From Pandoraea apista (lineage in GTDB: Bacteria > Pseudomonadota > Gammaproteobacteria > Burkholderiales > Burkholderiaceae), in NCBI RefSeq assembly GCF_001465595.2, contig NZ_CP013481.2, positions 2,976,001-3,040,000 on the forward strand: a DNA stretch of 64,000 nt, given 5' to 3'. The position numbers and the translations under genes were made by a program. Shown piece by piece: positions 43,773-53,265 of this stretch (its first letter is position 1; the number at the start of each line of letters is the position of its first letter). Under the pieces are notes generated by a model. It had not been told where the DNA came from, ran no database searches, and saw only the letters and a program-made list of their open reading frames with translations.

Positions 43773-44938
43773 TTGCCGCCCTTCACCGTGACGAGCACGC
43801 GACCGTCTTCGCCATAAGCCGAATGGTCTTGTGTGCTGACATTGATCATGCCGTGCGTTGCCGCAAGGCCGCGGGTCTGCTCGATGGCGCTGACCAGAGC
43901 ATCGCGAAATGCCTGCGTGCCGGGTTGCGCCTGCTTCGCTGCCACCGCGACAGCGCGGTCGAGCACCAGATAGGCGTCGTACGCGTAGCCGGCGAACAGA
44001 TTGCGCGACCCGGCACCGTACTGCGCCTCGTAGCGCTTGACGAAGTCGGTGGCAACCGCCTTGCCCGGGTGATTCGCACTCAGTTGCTCGGCCACGAGAA
44101 TGTTACCGACCGGCAGAATCGCCCCCTCGGCGCTCTTGCCCGCAACACGCAGGAAGTCGTTGTTCGCCACACCGTGCGTCTGATAGATACGCCCCTTGTA
44201 GCCACGCTCGCGCAACGTACTCATCGGTAACGCACCCGGCGTGCCGCTGGCCGCGATGATGACGGCGTCCACGTTGGCCGACATCATCTTGAGAACCTGC
44301 GCTGTCACGGACTGATCGTTACGGGCGTAACGCTCGACCGGCGCCACCTGAATCTGCCGGGCGGCCGCACGCGTCTGAATGTCCTTGAGCCACGCCTCGC
44401 CGTACGAATCGGAAAAGCCGATGAAGCCCAGCGTCTTCACCTTGTGCGCTTTCATGTCGTCGAGCACCGCGTCGGCCATGACGGCAACCGACTGCGGCAG
44501 CGAGAACACGTAGCGCATCTGCGCAGCACTCGGCACGAACGGGCACAGGCCCAACTGCGGCGTACGGGTATCGGCCGCGACCGCCGCGACCGCCAGACAC
44601 GCCGGCGTGGTCGACGATCCGATAATGGCGTCGACCTTGTCTTCCGTGGCCAACCGGCGTGCATTCTTGGTGGCGGTGGTCGGGTCGGTAGCGTCGTCGA
44701 GCAGGATGTAGCGTGCGGGCAGGCCGCCGAGCGTCGGCGGAAGCATACCGACAGCCTGCTTCTCGGGTATGCCGAGCGACGCGCCCGGCCCCGTGGTCGA
44801 GAGCGTCACGCCAATGGTGACGCCCGCCGGTTGTGCGCTCGCCTGCGTCGCCGCGCACAGCGCCGCCACGCACAGGGACAGCGCAAGACGTGTCGCGCCA
44901 AAGAATGCAGAACCGCGTGTGAACCTGTTTGCCGCCAT
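43757..44938 (-). CDS. LivJ-type ABC substrate-binding protein
   Basis: Periplasmic binding protein of 393 residues. The signal ends near ATQASAQ and the mature start VTIGVTLSTTGPGASLGIPEKQ fits the branched-chain amino acid/aromatic acid binding group (Peripla_BP_6). No cognate LivHMGF permease or ATPase genes lie in this cluster, so it must use components from elsewhere. AGGAGA precedes the ATG. Several LivJ-like proteins bind aromatic acids, consistent with the following aryl-CoA ligase. Confidence 0.88.
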   Translation of the reverse strand: MAANRFTRGSAFFGATRLALSLCVAALCAATQASAQPAGVTIGVTLSTTGPGASLGIPEKQAVGMLPPTLGGLPARYILLDDATDPTTATKNARRLATEDKVDAIIGSSTTPACLAVAAVAADTRTPQLGLCPFVPSAAQMRYVFSLPQSVAVMADAVLDDMKAHKVKTLGFIGFSDSYGEAWLKDIQTRAAARQIQVAPVERYARNDQSVTAQVLKMMSANVDAVIIAASGTPGALPMSTLRERGYKGRIYQTHGVANNDFLRVAGKSAEGAILPVGNILVAEQLSANHPGKAVATDFVKRYEAQYGAGSRNLFAGYAYDAYLVLDRAVAVAAKQAQPGTQAFRDALVSAIEQTRGLAATHGMINVSTQDHSAYGEDGRVLVTVKGGKWTID

Positions 44939-45001
44939 GTGACATGTCTCCTTGTCTTCTCATTTGTTGTGGCCGGACAGCTTGCAACGCACTCCCTCGG
45001 G

Positions 45002-45919
45002 TCAACGCACGGCGAACTCCGGCAGCACTTCGCGGTTGCGGGGCAAGCCCATGATTTCGCGAGCTTCGGTCGGGGTGGCCGGCTCATAGCCCATCTCGCG
45101 CACGAGGCGCACCACGCGCTCCGTCAGTTGCTGGTTCGTGGCCAGCACGCCCTGCTCGTAATACAAGTTGTCTTCGAGACCGACCCGCACGTGACCGCCC
45201 AGCAGCAGCGAGTTCATGGCCGATGGGAGCTGCGCCGGGCCGATGCCGCTCACGCAGAAAATGCTCCCCTTGGGCAGCAGATCGACCATCGACTGCAACA
45301 CACGCGGCGTGTACGGCATGGCGTTCTGAAACCCGCGATGCACGCCGAGCACGAGGTTCACGAAAAACGGCTCGTCGTCGAAACCGGCGGCGGTCAGCGT
45401 TGCGAGGTCCTGCACGATGTGCGTGGGACTGAAGACTTCCCACTCCGGCTTGATGCCGCGCTTCTTCATCTCGATGGCGAGATGCCTGGAGCGCTCCGGC
45501 GACGTATGCATGAGGATTTCCTTGCCGCCGAAGCTCGCGATGATCGTCGTGGCATCGAGCGTGCACATCTCGGCGCCGGCATCCATGCCCTTCAGACGCT
45601 CTTCCCAGAGAATTTCCCAGTAGCCGTTCTCGGCCTGACCGATCATCTCGCCGTGTACGCCACCGCCCGTGGAGTTGTTGATGACGATGTCGCACTTGTC
45701 ACGGATACGGCGGTTGATATCGCGGTAAATCGCCGGGTCGCATGTGGCGCCATCGTCGGGGCGACGCGCATGGATCGCCACCACGCTCGCGCCCGCGTTG
45801 TAGCAGTCGTAGACATCGCGTGCGATTTCGTCGGGCTGGGTGGGCAGATGGGGGTTCTGCGATTTGTACGCCATGCCGCCTGTCGGCGCGATGGTCACGA
45901 TGACTTTTGGTTTGCTCAT
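45002..45919 (-). CDS. BKACE-family (3-keto-5-aminohexanoate cleavage enzyme-like) protein
   Basis: TIM-barrel protein of 305 residues in the beta-keto acid cleavage (BKACE) family, which converts a beta-keto acid and acetyl-CoA to acetoacetate and a new acyl-CoA. The start is [35 protein letters not shown] carries the Glu ligand. The usual HxH zinc pair reads A48-I-H50 here, so one zinc ligand is absent. AAGGAG precedes the ATG at 45919. It works beside a carnitine-dehydrogenase-like gene, as in known dehydrocarnitine cleavage pairs. Confidence 0.85.
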   Translation of the reverse strand: MSKPKVIVTIAPTGGMAYKSQNPHLPTQPDEIARDVYDCYNAGASVVAIHARRPDDGATCDPAIYRDINRRIRDKCDIVINNSTGGGVHGEMIGQAENGYWEILWEERLKGMDAGAEMCTLDATTIIASFGGKEILMHTSPERSRHLAIEMKKRGIKPEWEVFSPTHIVQDLATLTAAGFDDEPFFVNLVLGVHRGFQNAMPYTPRVLQSMVDLLPKGSIFCVSGIGPAQLPSAMNSLLLGGHVRVGLEDNLYYEQGVLATNQQLTERVVRLVREMGYEPATPTEAREIMGLPRNREVLPEFAVR

Positions 45920-46068
45920 GCCTGTCTCCTTCAGTCCTGGAATGCGAAGCCCCGGTCGCCAATTCGACATGTATGGCGTGTACGGCATGTGCGGCCGTTA
46001 CGGCAGTACGCTGACGCCACGAGCCGGGGTGTTGATAACAATGCTGCCGCCGATCTTGTCGATGTCGG

Positions 46069-46995
46069 TTACGGCCTGCTCGCGAGAATGCCGAGGATGA
46101 CGGCATCGCGTTGCGCTTCGAGCCGGGCGTTGCCCCGACCGGCGAGTTCGGCCTCGACGCCGGCCGTGATGCGCGCCTTCAGGTCGTCCGTCAGTACGGG
46201 TTCGCCGAGGTCTGCCCACCACGACTCGATAGGCGGGCCAAGGTGTTCGAGCAGATGCGCAATGCCGCCGGCGCCACCCGACAAATGCAGATTGAGAAAT
46301 GGCCCCAGCGCCGCCCAGCGCAAACCCGGACCGTAGGCAATCGCGTCGTCGATATCGGCCACGGACGCCACACCGGTGTCGACCAGATGCATTGCCTCAC
46401 GCCAGAGCGCAGCTTGCAGCCGGTTCGCAATGTGCCCCTTGACCTCTTTCTTCACATGGATCGGGCGCTTGCCGATGGCGCGGTAGAACTGCATCGCTGT
46501 GTGGATAGCCTCGGACGACGACTGCTCGCCGCCAATTACTTCGACCAGCGGAATCAGATGCGGCGGATTGAACGGATGCCCGAGCACCACGCGCTCGGGA
46601 TGTGCACACACCGATTGCACACGACTCATCAGCAGGCCCGACGAACTTGACGCGATCACCACATGCGGTGGCAATACGCCATCCATCTTGCGAAAGAGAT
46701 CCTGCTTCAGGTCTTCGCGTTCGGGACCGCTCTCCTGCACAAACTCGGCACCTGCGAGCGCGCCGTCGAGCGTGTCGTGGAAGGTCAGCGCATCGCGCGA
46801 GGCGTCTGCCGACAGCCCGATGCGGATCAGCGTCGGCCAGTGCGCATCGACCGCTTCGCGCAACCGTTCGCGCGCGCCCGGCGCGGGGTCCCACGCGCTG
46901 ACGCGCAGACCACGCGCAAGAAAGTAAGCGGCCCAGCTGGCACCGATGACACCCGTGCCGATAACGGCGACCTGCTCGATGTTGTCGTATTTCAC
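46069..46995 (-). CDS. 3-hydroxyacyl-CoA dehydrogenase / carnitine 3-dehydrogenase-like
   Basis: NAD-dependent dehydrogenase of 308 residues. The cofactor motif is VAVIGTGVIGASWAAYFLARG near residue 9. The catalytic His is in VVLGHPFNPPHLIPLVEVIGG and the Glu appears in the same segment. NRLQAALWREAMHLVDTGVAS is typical of L-carnitine dehydrogenase/lambda-crystallin-like members, which use free hydroxy acids. The start is a GTG at 46995 with GGAGA upstream. It probably makes the beta-keto acid cleaved by the neighbouring BKACE protein. Confidence 0.86.
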   Translation of the reverse strand: MKYDNIEQVAVIGTGVIGASWAAYFLARGLRVSAWDPAPGARERLREAVDAHWPTLIRIGLSADASRDALTFHDTLDGALAGAEFVQESGPEREDLKQDLFRKMDGVLPPHVVIASSSSGLLMSRVQSVCAHPERVVLGHPFNPPHLIPLVEVIGGEQSSSEAIHTAMQFYRAIGKRPIHVKKEVKGHIANRLQAALWREAMHLVDTGVASVADIDDAIAYGPGLRWAALGPFLNLHLSGGAGGIAHLLEHLGPPIESWWADLGEPVLTDDLKARITAGVEAELAGRGNARLEAQRDAVILGILASRP

Positions 46996-47024
46996 ATTCG
47001 TCTCCGTGGGGACAGGCAGGACGG

Positions 47025-47792
47025 CTATCGTGCCGCGCGGCCCAGAAAGCGTTCCATGCGCTCGCGCGCCTCGGGGGTGGCCAGCATGAGGGCACTCGTC
47101 ACCGATTCGGTGAACAGGCCGTCGGCCATCGACATGTCGTGGATGCGCGACAGTGCGTGAATCGTCGCCCAATTCGACAAGGGACTATTCTCCGCCGTGT
47201 CGCGGGCCAGTCGTGTCGCCAGCGCCAACCCCTCACCCGCGTCCGTCAGATAGTGGCCAAGGCCGAGGCGCTCACCGTCGACAGCGTCATAGCGCCGGCC
47301 GGTGAGCATCATCTCCGTCATGCGGTCCGGCCCAAGAATACGTGCCACGCGCACCGATGCCCCGCCGCCGACAAAGATGCCGCGCTTGCCTTCGGGCAAC
47401 TGAAAGAATGCGCTGCGCTCGATGACTCGCACATGTGCGGCCAATGCCAGTTCCAGCCCGCCGCCGATCACGGCGCCATGCAACACGGCAACCACCGGAC
47501 GTCCACCGAACTGAATTTCATGGAACACCTTGTGCCAGCGTTGCGACACACGCAGTACGTCAATGGGATCGCGTGTGCTGTTTTCGGATAAATCCAGCCC
47601 GGCACAGAAATGCTCGCCTGCCCCGCGCAGGACGACGGCACGTATGTTGTCGTCGAAATCGCGAAAGGCGGCTTCGAGCGAATCGATGGCGGCGTCGCAA
47701 AGGGCGTTACGCTTGTCGGCCCGGTCGAGGGTAACGAAAGCGATGGCGTCCTCGACGCACACACGCAAGTGGGGATAGGTCATTGTCTGCAT
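47025..47792 (-). CDS. Crotonase-family enoyl-CoA hydratase/isomerase
   Basis: Protein of 255 residues with the crotonase fold. AIAFVTLDRADKRNALCDAAI opens the domain, the oxyanion-hole blocks are GEHFCAGLDLSE and HGAVIGGGLELALAA, and the catalytic-Glu region reads LPEGKRGIFVGGGASVRV. It does not match the sequence of feruloyl-CoA hydratase/lyase closely. The start at 47792 is preceded by GGAG at only three bases; an ATG at 47783 is the alternative. It is the first gene of the leftward operon, divergent from the BoxR-like regulator. Confidence 0.87.
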   Translation of the reverse strand: MQTMTYPHLRVCVEDAIAFVTLDRADKRNALCDAAIDSLEAAFRDFDDNIRAVVLRGAGEHFCAGLDLSENSTRDPIDVLRVSQRWHKVFHEIQFGGRPVVAVLHGAVIGGGLELALAAHVRVIERSAFFQLPEGKRGIFVGGGASVRVARILGPDRMTEMMLTGRRYDAVDGERLGLGHYLTDAGEGLALATRLARDTAENSPLSNWATIHALSRIHDMSMADGLFTESVTSALMLATPEARERMERFLGRAAR

Positions 47793-48003
47793 TCGCTCCA
47801 AATCGTGAAAAGTATCTTATAAAATATTTTCGTCGCTGCGTGATTTGTGCAATGCAGTTCAGGGTTAACAGGGATAATTTCCCAATAAAAGCAATTTAAT
47901 TCATATTTTGACCGACCGAGGCGGAAGGAATGTAAGGCGCTTGTCGCATCACCGGTATCTCATAGTATATTTATCAGCATCTCCGTCTCCCCCCGTTGCA
48001 CTG

Positions 48004-48921
48004 ATGAGCCAACTGCCTGCCGATGCCCCGCCACTCGATTCGGCCGATCATGCTGAAGCCGGCGTGTCCTCACGTCTGGCGTCTCTGGCACGGCAGGTGC
48101 GCACGCTGCGCGCGCAACGGGGCATGACGCGCAAGCAGCTCGCCGCGCAGTCGGGTGTCTCGCTGCCCTATCTCGCCCGGGTGGAAGCCGGTACCGGCAA
48201 CGTTTCGCTGGCCGTTCTCCATAAACTCGCGCAAGCCTTGAACGTCGGCGTGGAAACGCTCGTCGCGGAACGTACGGCGTATGACGGCGATTTACTGATC
48301 CTCGTTGAATATCTACGGCAACAACCGCCGGAAGTCCTCTCTCGCCTGCGTCGCCAGATTGTCGTGCCGGGGGGGACGGAGGCACGCCGTACGGGGCAGC
48401 GCATTGCCCTCATCGGCCTTCGGGGCGCGGGTAAGTCGACGCTCGGGCCGCAGTTGGCGCAGGCTATCGGTGCACCCTTCATCGAACTGGACAAGGAAGT
48501 CGAGCGCGAAGCCGGCATTGCCATTGGCGAAGTCATTACGCTGTATGGACAAGCCGCCATGCGGCGCATCGAACGACAGTGCATCGAACGCATCATTGCC
48601 GAGCATGAGCATGTCGTACTCGCAACGGGCGGCGGCATCGTCTCTGAGGCACCGACCTACGAGCGCGTACTCCGCGCATTTCGTACGGTCTGGCTGCGCG
48701 CCCGGCCAGAGATCCACTTCCAGCGCGTGATGCAGCAAAACGATGCCCGCATCGCCACCGAAGCCTTGCGCAACGAAGCGCTCGAACACATCCACCGCAT
48801 GCTCGACGCCCGCGAATCGCTTTACCGGTTGGCCGACATCACGCTCGACACCTCGGACATCACGGCGGACGCCGCCCTCGCCGCACTCAAACACGATCTG
48901 TTCCCCGCACAAGCCGCCTGA
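48004..48921 (+). CDS. XRE-shikimate-kinase regulator, BoxR/BzdR-like
   Basis: Fused regulator of 305 residues. An XRE helix-turn-helix lies near residues 29-85 (VRTLRAQRGMTRKQLAAQSGVSLPYLARVEAGTGNVSL). A shikimate-kinase-like domain follows, with Walker A GLRGAGKS at residues 138-145 and LATGGGIVSEAP. This is the layout of BzdR/BoxR, which repress benzoate genes and respond to benzoyl-CoA. The ATG at 48004 has a weak ribosome site. It is divergent from the ligase/crotonase operon and likely senses an aryl-CoA made by it. Confidence 0.9.
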   Translation: MSQLPADAPPLDSADHAEAGVSSRLASLARQVRTLRAQRGMTRKQLAAQSGVSLPYLARVEAGTGNVSLAVLHKLAQALNVGVETLVAERTAYDGDLLILVEYLRQQPPEVLSRLRRQIVVPGGTEARRTGQRIALIGLRGAGKSTLGPQLAQAIGAPFIELDKEVEREAGIAIGEVITLYGQAAMRRIERQCIERIIAEHEHVVLATGGGIVSEAPTYERVLRAFRTVWLRARPEIHFQRVMQQNDARIATEALRNEALEHIHRMLDARESLYRLADITLDTSDITADAALAALKHDLFPAQAA

Positions 48922-48961
48922 TCGCCACGCCTATTGCGTCGCCCCATCATTCGCGCTTAGA

Positions 48962-48980
48962 ATTAATAAGAATCATTATC
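48962..48980 (+). promoter_or_regulatory. Fur box upstream of the sigma factor gene
   Basis: Matches the 19-base Fur consensus at 15 positions, with an uninterrupted AATCATTATC at its end. It lies about 120 bases before the sigma-factor ATG, so iron repression is likely. Confidence 0.8.
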
Positions 48981-49100
48981 ATTTGCAGAACGGCGCTGTG
49001 GAGTCGCGGATCGCCGGACGTCCGGTGCCTTGTCGATGCACTGCCGGAGGTTCGGCAGGCGGTTGCCCGTGGCGTGCGCGTCATGCGAACACGGGGAATC

Positions 49101-49610
49101 ATGGAAAGTCACTTTCAGCGCGAAGTGGGAGCGCTCTATAGCGATCATCACGGCTGGCTGCGCGGTTGGCTGCGCAAGAAACTGGGCAATGCGTTCGACG
49201 CGGCCGACCTCGCGCACGACACCTACCTTCGTGTGCTTTCAAGCGGCCTTGCACCGCAGGCCGAAGATGCCCGCCGCTATCTGACCCGCATCGCCAACTG
49301 TCTGGTGATCGATCTGTTTCGCCGCCGTCATATCGAGTCGGCCTATCTTGAAGCGCTCGCGGCCCTGCCGGAGCCAGTCGCCCCGTCGCCCGAGACGCGC
49401 GCTCTTGTGCTCGAAGCGCTGATCGAAATCGACACGCTGCTCGCGCGCCTGCCGGCCAAGGCACGAACAGCGTTTTTGCTCTGCAAGCTCGAAGGCCTCG
49501 GCTATCGCGAGATTGCCGGGCGATTGCAGGTATCCGTGTCTTCCGTCGAGAAGTACGTCGCGCAGGCGCTGCGCGAATGCTATGCCGTGCAATACGGGAG
49601 CGATACATGA
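49101..49610 (+). CDS. ECF sigma factor, FecI-like
   Basis: RNA polymerase sigma factor of 169 residues. Region 2 includes ADLAHDTYLRVL and YLTRIANCLVIDLFRR; region 4 reads GLGYREIAGRLQVSVSSVEKYVAQAL. It belongs to the iron-starvation FecI group. The ATG at 49101 follows GGGGA. Its TGA overlaps the FecR start. It should direct transcription of the receptor gene when the receptor is occupied by a ferric siderophore. Confidence 0.92.
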   Translation: MESHFQREVGALYSDHHGWLRGWLRKKLGNAFDAADLAHDTYLRVLSSGLAPQAEDARRYLTRIANCLVIDLFRRRHIESAYLEALAALPEPVAPSPETRALVLEALIEIDTLLARLPAKARTAFLLCKLEGLGYREIAGRLQVSVSSVEKYVAQALRECYAVQYGSDT

Positions 49611-50629
49611 GTGTCTTGCAGACGACCTCGCGTGCCGCACTGCCCGCAGGCGCGCTTTCTCCGGAAGTCGTGGAGCGTGCAAGTCTCTGGCTCGCGCGGC
49701 TGTGGTCAGACACGGCCACCGCCGAGGACTTCGCCGCTTGCGGGCGCTGGCGTGCCGCACATCCCGATCACGAGCGTGCCTGGCAACGGCTAGGCGCCAT
49801 CGGGCAAAAGTTCGACGCGGTGCCTTCGCGTATCGCATTCGACACACTGAACGCACGTGCCGCGCCGCGCGTAAGCACCACCGGACGCCGCCACGTCCTT
49901 CGTGTCTTCGGCGGTGTCGTCACACTGGCCGGCGCTGGCTATACGCTGCGTCGCTCGCCGGTATGGGACACCGTGACCGCCGATTACGCCACGGGCGTCG
50001 GCGAAGTCCGCCGCCTGACATTGGCCGACGGCACACGTCTCTGGCTCGATACCGCCTCGGCCGTCGACGTGCGCTTCACGCCCGGCGAGCGGCGCATTGA
50101 GCTGCGACGCGGCCGGATTTGCATCGAGACAGAACCGGCACCGGCTGCCGGCGCCCGTCCGCTGGCCCCCCTCGTCGTCGCCACCCGTCAAGGGGAAATT
50201 CGCGACATCGGCACGCGCTTCATGGTGCGCGATGGCGGCGATCGCACTCAGGTGGCGGTGTTCGACGGCGTTGTCCTCGTGCACACCACCCAGGGCGCAC
50301 GCACGCATCGGCTCGATGCCGGCCAGGCCGCAAGCTTCTCGTCGACCACCCTCGATACCGTCGATGCACCGGACACCTTTGACGACAACGCCGCGGCCTG
50401 GACCCGCGCCCAACTTATCGTCGAGCGCATGCGTCTCGGCGACCTCGTCGACACACTCTCGCGCTACCGGCGCGGTGTACTGCGATGCGACGCCTCCGTG
50501 GCCGACCTGCGTGTAAGCGGCGTGTTTTCGCTCGCCGACACCGACCGCGCACTTGCCAGTCTGGCGGTCGGGCTGCCTGTCGAGACCATCTACCGTACGC
50601 GTTATTGGGTGACGGTGAAGGCGCGATAG
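49607..50629 (+). CDS. FecR-family anti-sigma / signal-transducing protein
   Basis: Protein of 340 residues. The cytoplasmic N-terminus has the DUF4880 block FAACGRWRAAHPDHERAWQRL. A single membrane segment (FGGVVTLAGAGYTL) near residue 110 leads to the periplasmic FecR domain (TGVGEVRRLTLADGTRLWLDTASAVDVRF) and a C-terminal STN-like end. It relays receptor occupancy to the FecI-like sigma factor, whose gene overlaps its start by four bases. Confidence 0.92.
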   Translation: MSVLQTTSRAALPAGALSPEVVERASLWLARLWSDTATAEDFAACGRWRAAHPDHERAWQRLGAIGQKFDAVPSRIAFDTLNARAAPRVSTTGRRHVLRVFGGVVTLAGAGYTLRRSPVWDTVTADYATGVGEVRRLTLADGTRLWLDTASAVDVRFTPGERRIELRRGRICIETEPAPAAGARPLAPLVVATRQGEIRDIGTRFMVRDGGDRTQVAVFDGVVLVHTTQGARTHRLDAGQAASFSSTTLDTVDAPDTFDDNAAAWTRAQLIVERMRLGDLVDTLSRYRRGVLRCDASVADLRVSGVFSLADTDRALASLAVGLPVETIYRTRYWVTVKAR

Positions 50630-50737
50630 CGGCACGCGCCAGCCGCTTTTTCAGACAAGTCGCCGACGACTTTCGATACTTTTTTGCGATGTCGGTTGAG
50701 GGTTTGCCGATCTCGTTCGGAATACCTGTAGTCACCG

Positions 50738-53257
50738 GTGCGAAACCATGGCGCCGGCACTCTAATTTCCGAACTCTCAGGCATTCCGACCGTGTTGATT
50801 TCCCAAGCTGCTCCGCTGCACCCAACGCCCCTTGCCGCTGCGCTCCGACCTGCTGTTGCCCTCCTGATTGCCCTCGCGGCTACCGGCGTCGCGCATCGCG
50901 CCAACGCGGCACCGGCTTCCGCTTCGTCACAGACGGCTCCCGATGTGCGCCGCGCCTGGCAAATTGCGCCCGGCACGCTCGATGCCGTGCTCAACCGTTT
51001 CGCGAACATGGCGGGCATCGAACTGGTCGTCGACGCTTCGCTGACGCAGGGACGCCAAAGCGCCGGGCTCGACGGCGAATACACGGTGGTGCAGGCGTTG
51101 TACCAGTTGCTCTCGCCGTACCAGTTGCAGGCCATGCGCAGCAGCCACGGGGTCTACACCGTGCGTGCGGCAGCGCAGGACAATGGCGCAGGACCAGCCG
51201 CAGCAGTTGGCGACGGCGTGCTGCTGCCGACCACGCACGTCGTGGCGCAGACGGTCGGCCTGCCCGAAGCGTATGACGGCGGGCAAGTCGCACGCGGTGG
51301 TCATCTCGGTTTGCTTGGCAACCAAGACTTCATGGACGTGCCGTTTAACCTGACGTCCTACACCGCTCAGACTATTCAGGATCAGCAGTCGACAACGCTG
51401 GCCGATGTGCTTGAGAACGACCCGTCGGTGCGATTCACCACGTCGAGCGGGCACATGTACGAGAACTTCAGCATTCGCGGCTTCCCGCTAACGGCCGATG
51501 AGGTTTCGCTCAACGGCATGTTCGGTCTCTCACCTTACGGCCATGTGCCGACCGAGTTCATCGAACGCGTGGAAGTGCTCAAGGGGCCGAATGCGCTGCT
51601 CAACGGCATGTCGCCATCGGGCGCCGTTGGCGGCGCCATCAACGTGGTAACGAAGAAAGCGCAGAGCACACCGCTCGCGCGCCTGACGGCCGATTACCTG
51701 TCCGATTCGCAATTCGGCGTGCAGGCCGACCTCGGCCGACGCTTCGGCGATCGCGAAGAAGTCGGCATCCGCTTCAACGGCGCGCTGCGCGACGGCCGCA
51801 CCACGCTCGACGGCCAGAAAAAACGTCGTCAGTTCGGCTCGGTCGCACTGGATCTGAAGACCGATCGCGTGCGCATCGGACTGGATGCCTACACCGACAC
51901 GGAGAAGTTCACCGGCGGCAGTCCGTGGATGGCGACCTTTGCGTCGAAGGTCGTCACCCCGCCGCCCGCGGGCACCAATGTGCTGCGCGGGGAGTACGGC
52001 AACCTGGAGAGCAACGGCGTGCAGTTGCGCGGCGAGGCCGATATCACCGATGCCGTCACGGCGTACGCGGGCATCGGCGCCCTGAGCTATCGCTACTCGG
52101 GCTACATCACGGGCACGCGCACCGGCCCGATCAAACCGGACGGCAGCTACACCGGCGCTACCTACTTCCAGCGCGGCTGGACGGAGAACCTCTCGCTCGA
52201 TGCCGGCGTGCGCACACGATTTCGCACAGGGCCGGTCAAGCACGAGCTGACCGTATCCGCCACGTCGCTCGAGACGACCAGCGGCAACGTGTTCACAACG
52301 AGCGCGAACTACAACTCGAACATCTACGCCCCGGTCAACCCGACGCTCGCAAAAGATCCGGGCGCCGCACCGAAGACGGCCGAGTCCACGCTGTCGAGTT
52401 TTGCCGTGTCTGACACCCTGTCGATGTGGCAAGACCGCGTCATCGTGATCGCGGGTGTGCGCAGTCAACGTGTGCGTGCGTCGGCATTCGCCGCCGCTAC
52501 CGGGGCACGCACCTCCAGCTACGACGAAAGCGCCATCACCCCGGCATTCGGTCTGGTCCTCAAGCCGTTCGGCCCCAACGTATCGCTGTATGGCAACTAC
52601 ATCGAAGGTCTCACGCAGGGCGGCATGGTCACCGACGTGAGCGCCGCGAACTACGGGCAGGTTTTCGCCCCCTATCGCAGCAAGCAGGCCGAAGTCGGCG
52701 TGAAGTGGGATGCGGGCAGTTTTTCGAACACGTTGTCATTCTTCCAGATCACCAAGCCCGGCATGATCAAGGACGTAGCGACCAACACCTACAACCCCGA
52801 CGGCGAGCAACGCAACCGCGGCGTGGAATGGAACGTGTTCGGCGAGCTCACGCCGCGCTGGCGTGTGCTGGGCGGTGTGGCCTACACGCGCGGCGAGCTG
52901 ACCAAAACCGCCGGCAATCTCTACAACGGCAACACGCCGTACGGTGTGCCGAAATGGACGGCGAACCTTGGCACCGAATGGGATCTGCCCTGGGTGCCCG
53001 GCGTGACGCTCACGGGACGCATGATCAGCACCAGCGCGCAATACGTGAACTCCGCCAACACACAACAGATCGGCGGCTGGACGCGTTACGACATCGGCGC
53101 GCGCTATGCCACGCGCGTCTACGGCAAGGGCGTGGTCTTTCGCGCTGCCGTCGAGAACGTCACCAATCGCATTGCCTGGTCGGGCACGTTCAACGACGGC
53201 TACGTAATCCAGAACGCGCCGCGCACGGTCAAGCTCTCCGCGAGCATCGATTTCTGA
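50738..53257 (+). CDS. TonB-dependent siderophore receptor with STN signalling domain
   Basis: Outer-membrane receptor of up to 839 residues. After the signal (ends near HRANAAPAS) comes an STN domain (PGTLDAVLNRFANMAGIELVVDASLTQGR). The plug (SIRGFPLTADEVSLNGMFGL, VEVLKGPNALLNGMSPSGAVGGAINVVTKK) and a 22-strand-type barrel ending LSASIDF follow. The start codon is unsure: GTG at 50738 or GTG at 50792. It sits after FecI/FecR, so it both imports ferric siderophore and signals transcription. No siderophore biosynthesis genes are in the window. Confidence 0.9.
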   Translation: MRNHGAGTLISELSGIPTVLISQAAPLHPTPLAAALRPAVALLIALAATGVAHRANAAPASASSQTAPDVRRAWQIAPGTLDAVLNRFANMAGIELVVDASLTQGRQSAGLDGEYTVVQALYQLLSPYQLQAMRSSHGVYTVRAAAQDNGAGPAAAVGDGVLLPTTHVVAQTVGLPEAYDGGQVARGGHLGLLGNQDFMDVPFNLTSYTAQTIQDQQSTTLADVLENDPSVRFTTSSGHMYENFSIRGFPLTADEVSLNGMFGLSPYGHVPTEFIERVEVLKGPNALLNGMSPSGAVGGAINVVTKKAQSTPLARLTADYLSDSQFGVQADLGRRFGDREEVGIRFNGALRDGRTTLDGQKKRRQFGSVALDLKTDRVRIGLDAYTDTEKFTGGSPWMATFASKVVTPPPAGTNVLRGEYGNLESNGVQLRGEADITDAVTAYAGIGALSYRYSGYITGTRTGPIKPDGSYTGATYFQRGWTENLSLDAGVRTRFRTGPVKHELTVSATSLETTSGNVFTTSANYNSNIYAPVNPTLAKDPGAAPKTAESTLSSFAVSDTLSMWQDRVIVIAGVRSQRVRASAFAAATGARTSSYDESAITPAFGLVLKPFGPNVSLYGNYIEGLTQGGMVTDVSAANYGQVFAPYRSKQAEVGVKWDAGSFSNTLSFFQITKPGMIKDVATNTYNPDGEQRNRGVEWNVFGELTPRWRVLGGVAYTRGELTKTAGNLYNGNTPYGVPKWTANLGTEWDLPWVPGVTLTGRMISTSAQYVNSANTQQIGGWTRYDIGARYATRVYGKGVVFRAAVENVTNRIAWSGTFNDGYVIQNAPRTVKLSASIDF

Positions 53258-53265
53258 GATTCGTC

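Noticed and set aside
45955..46015. Repetitive GGC/TAC-type stretch between BKACE and dehydrogenase genes
   Set aside because: Units are irregular and short; not supported as a true repeat or gene.
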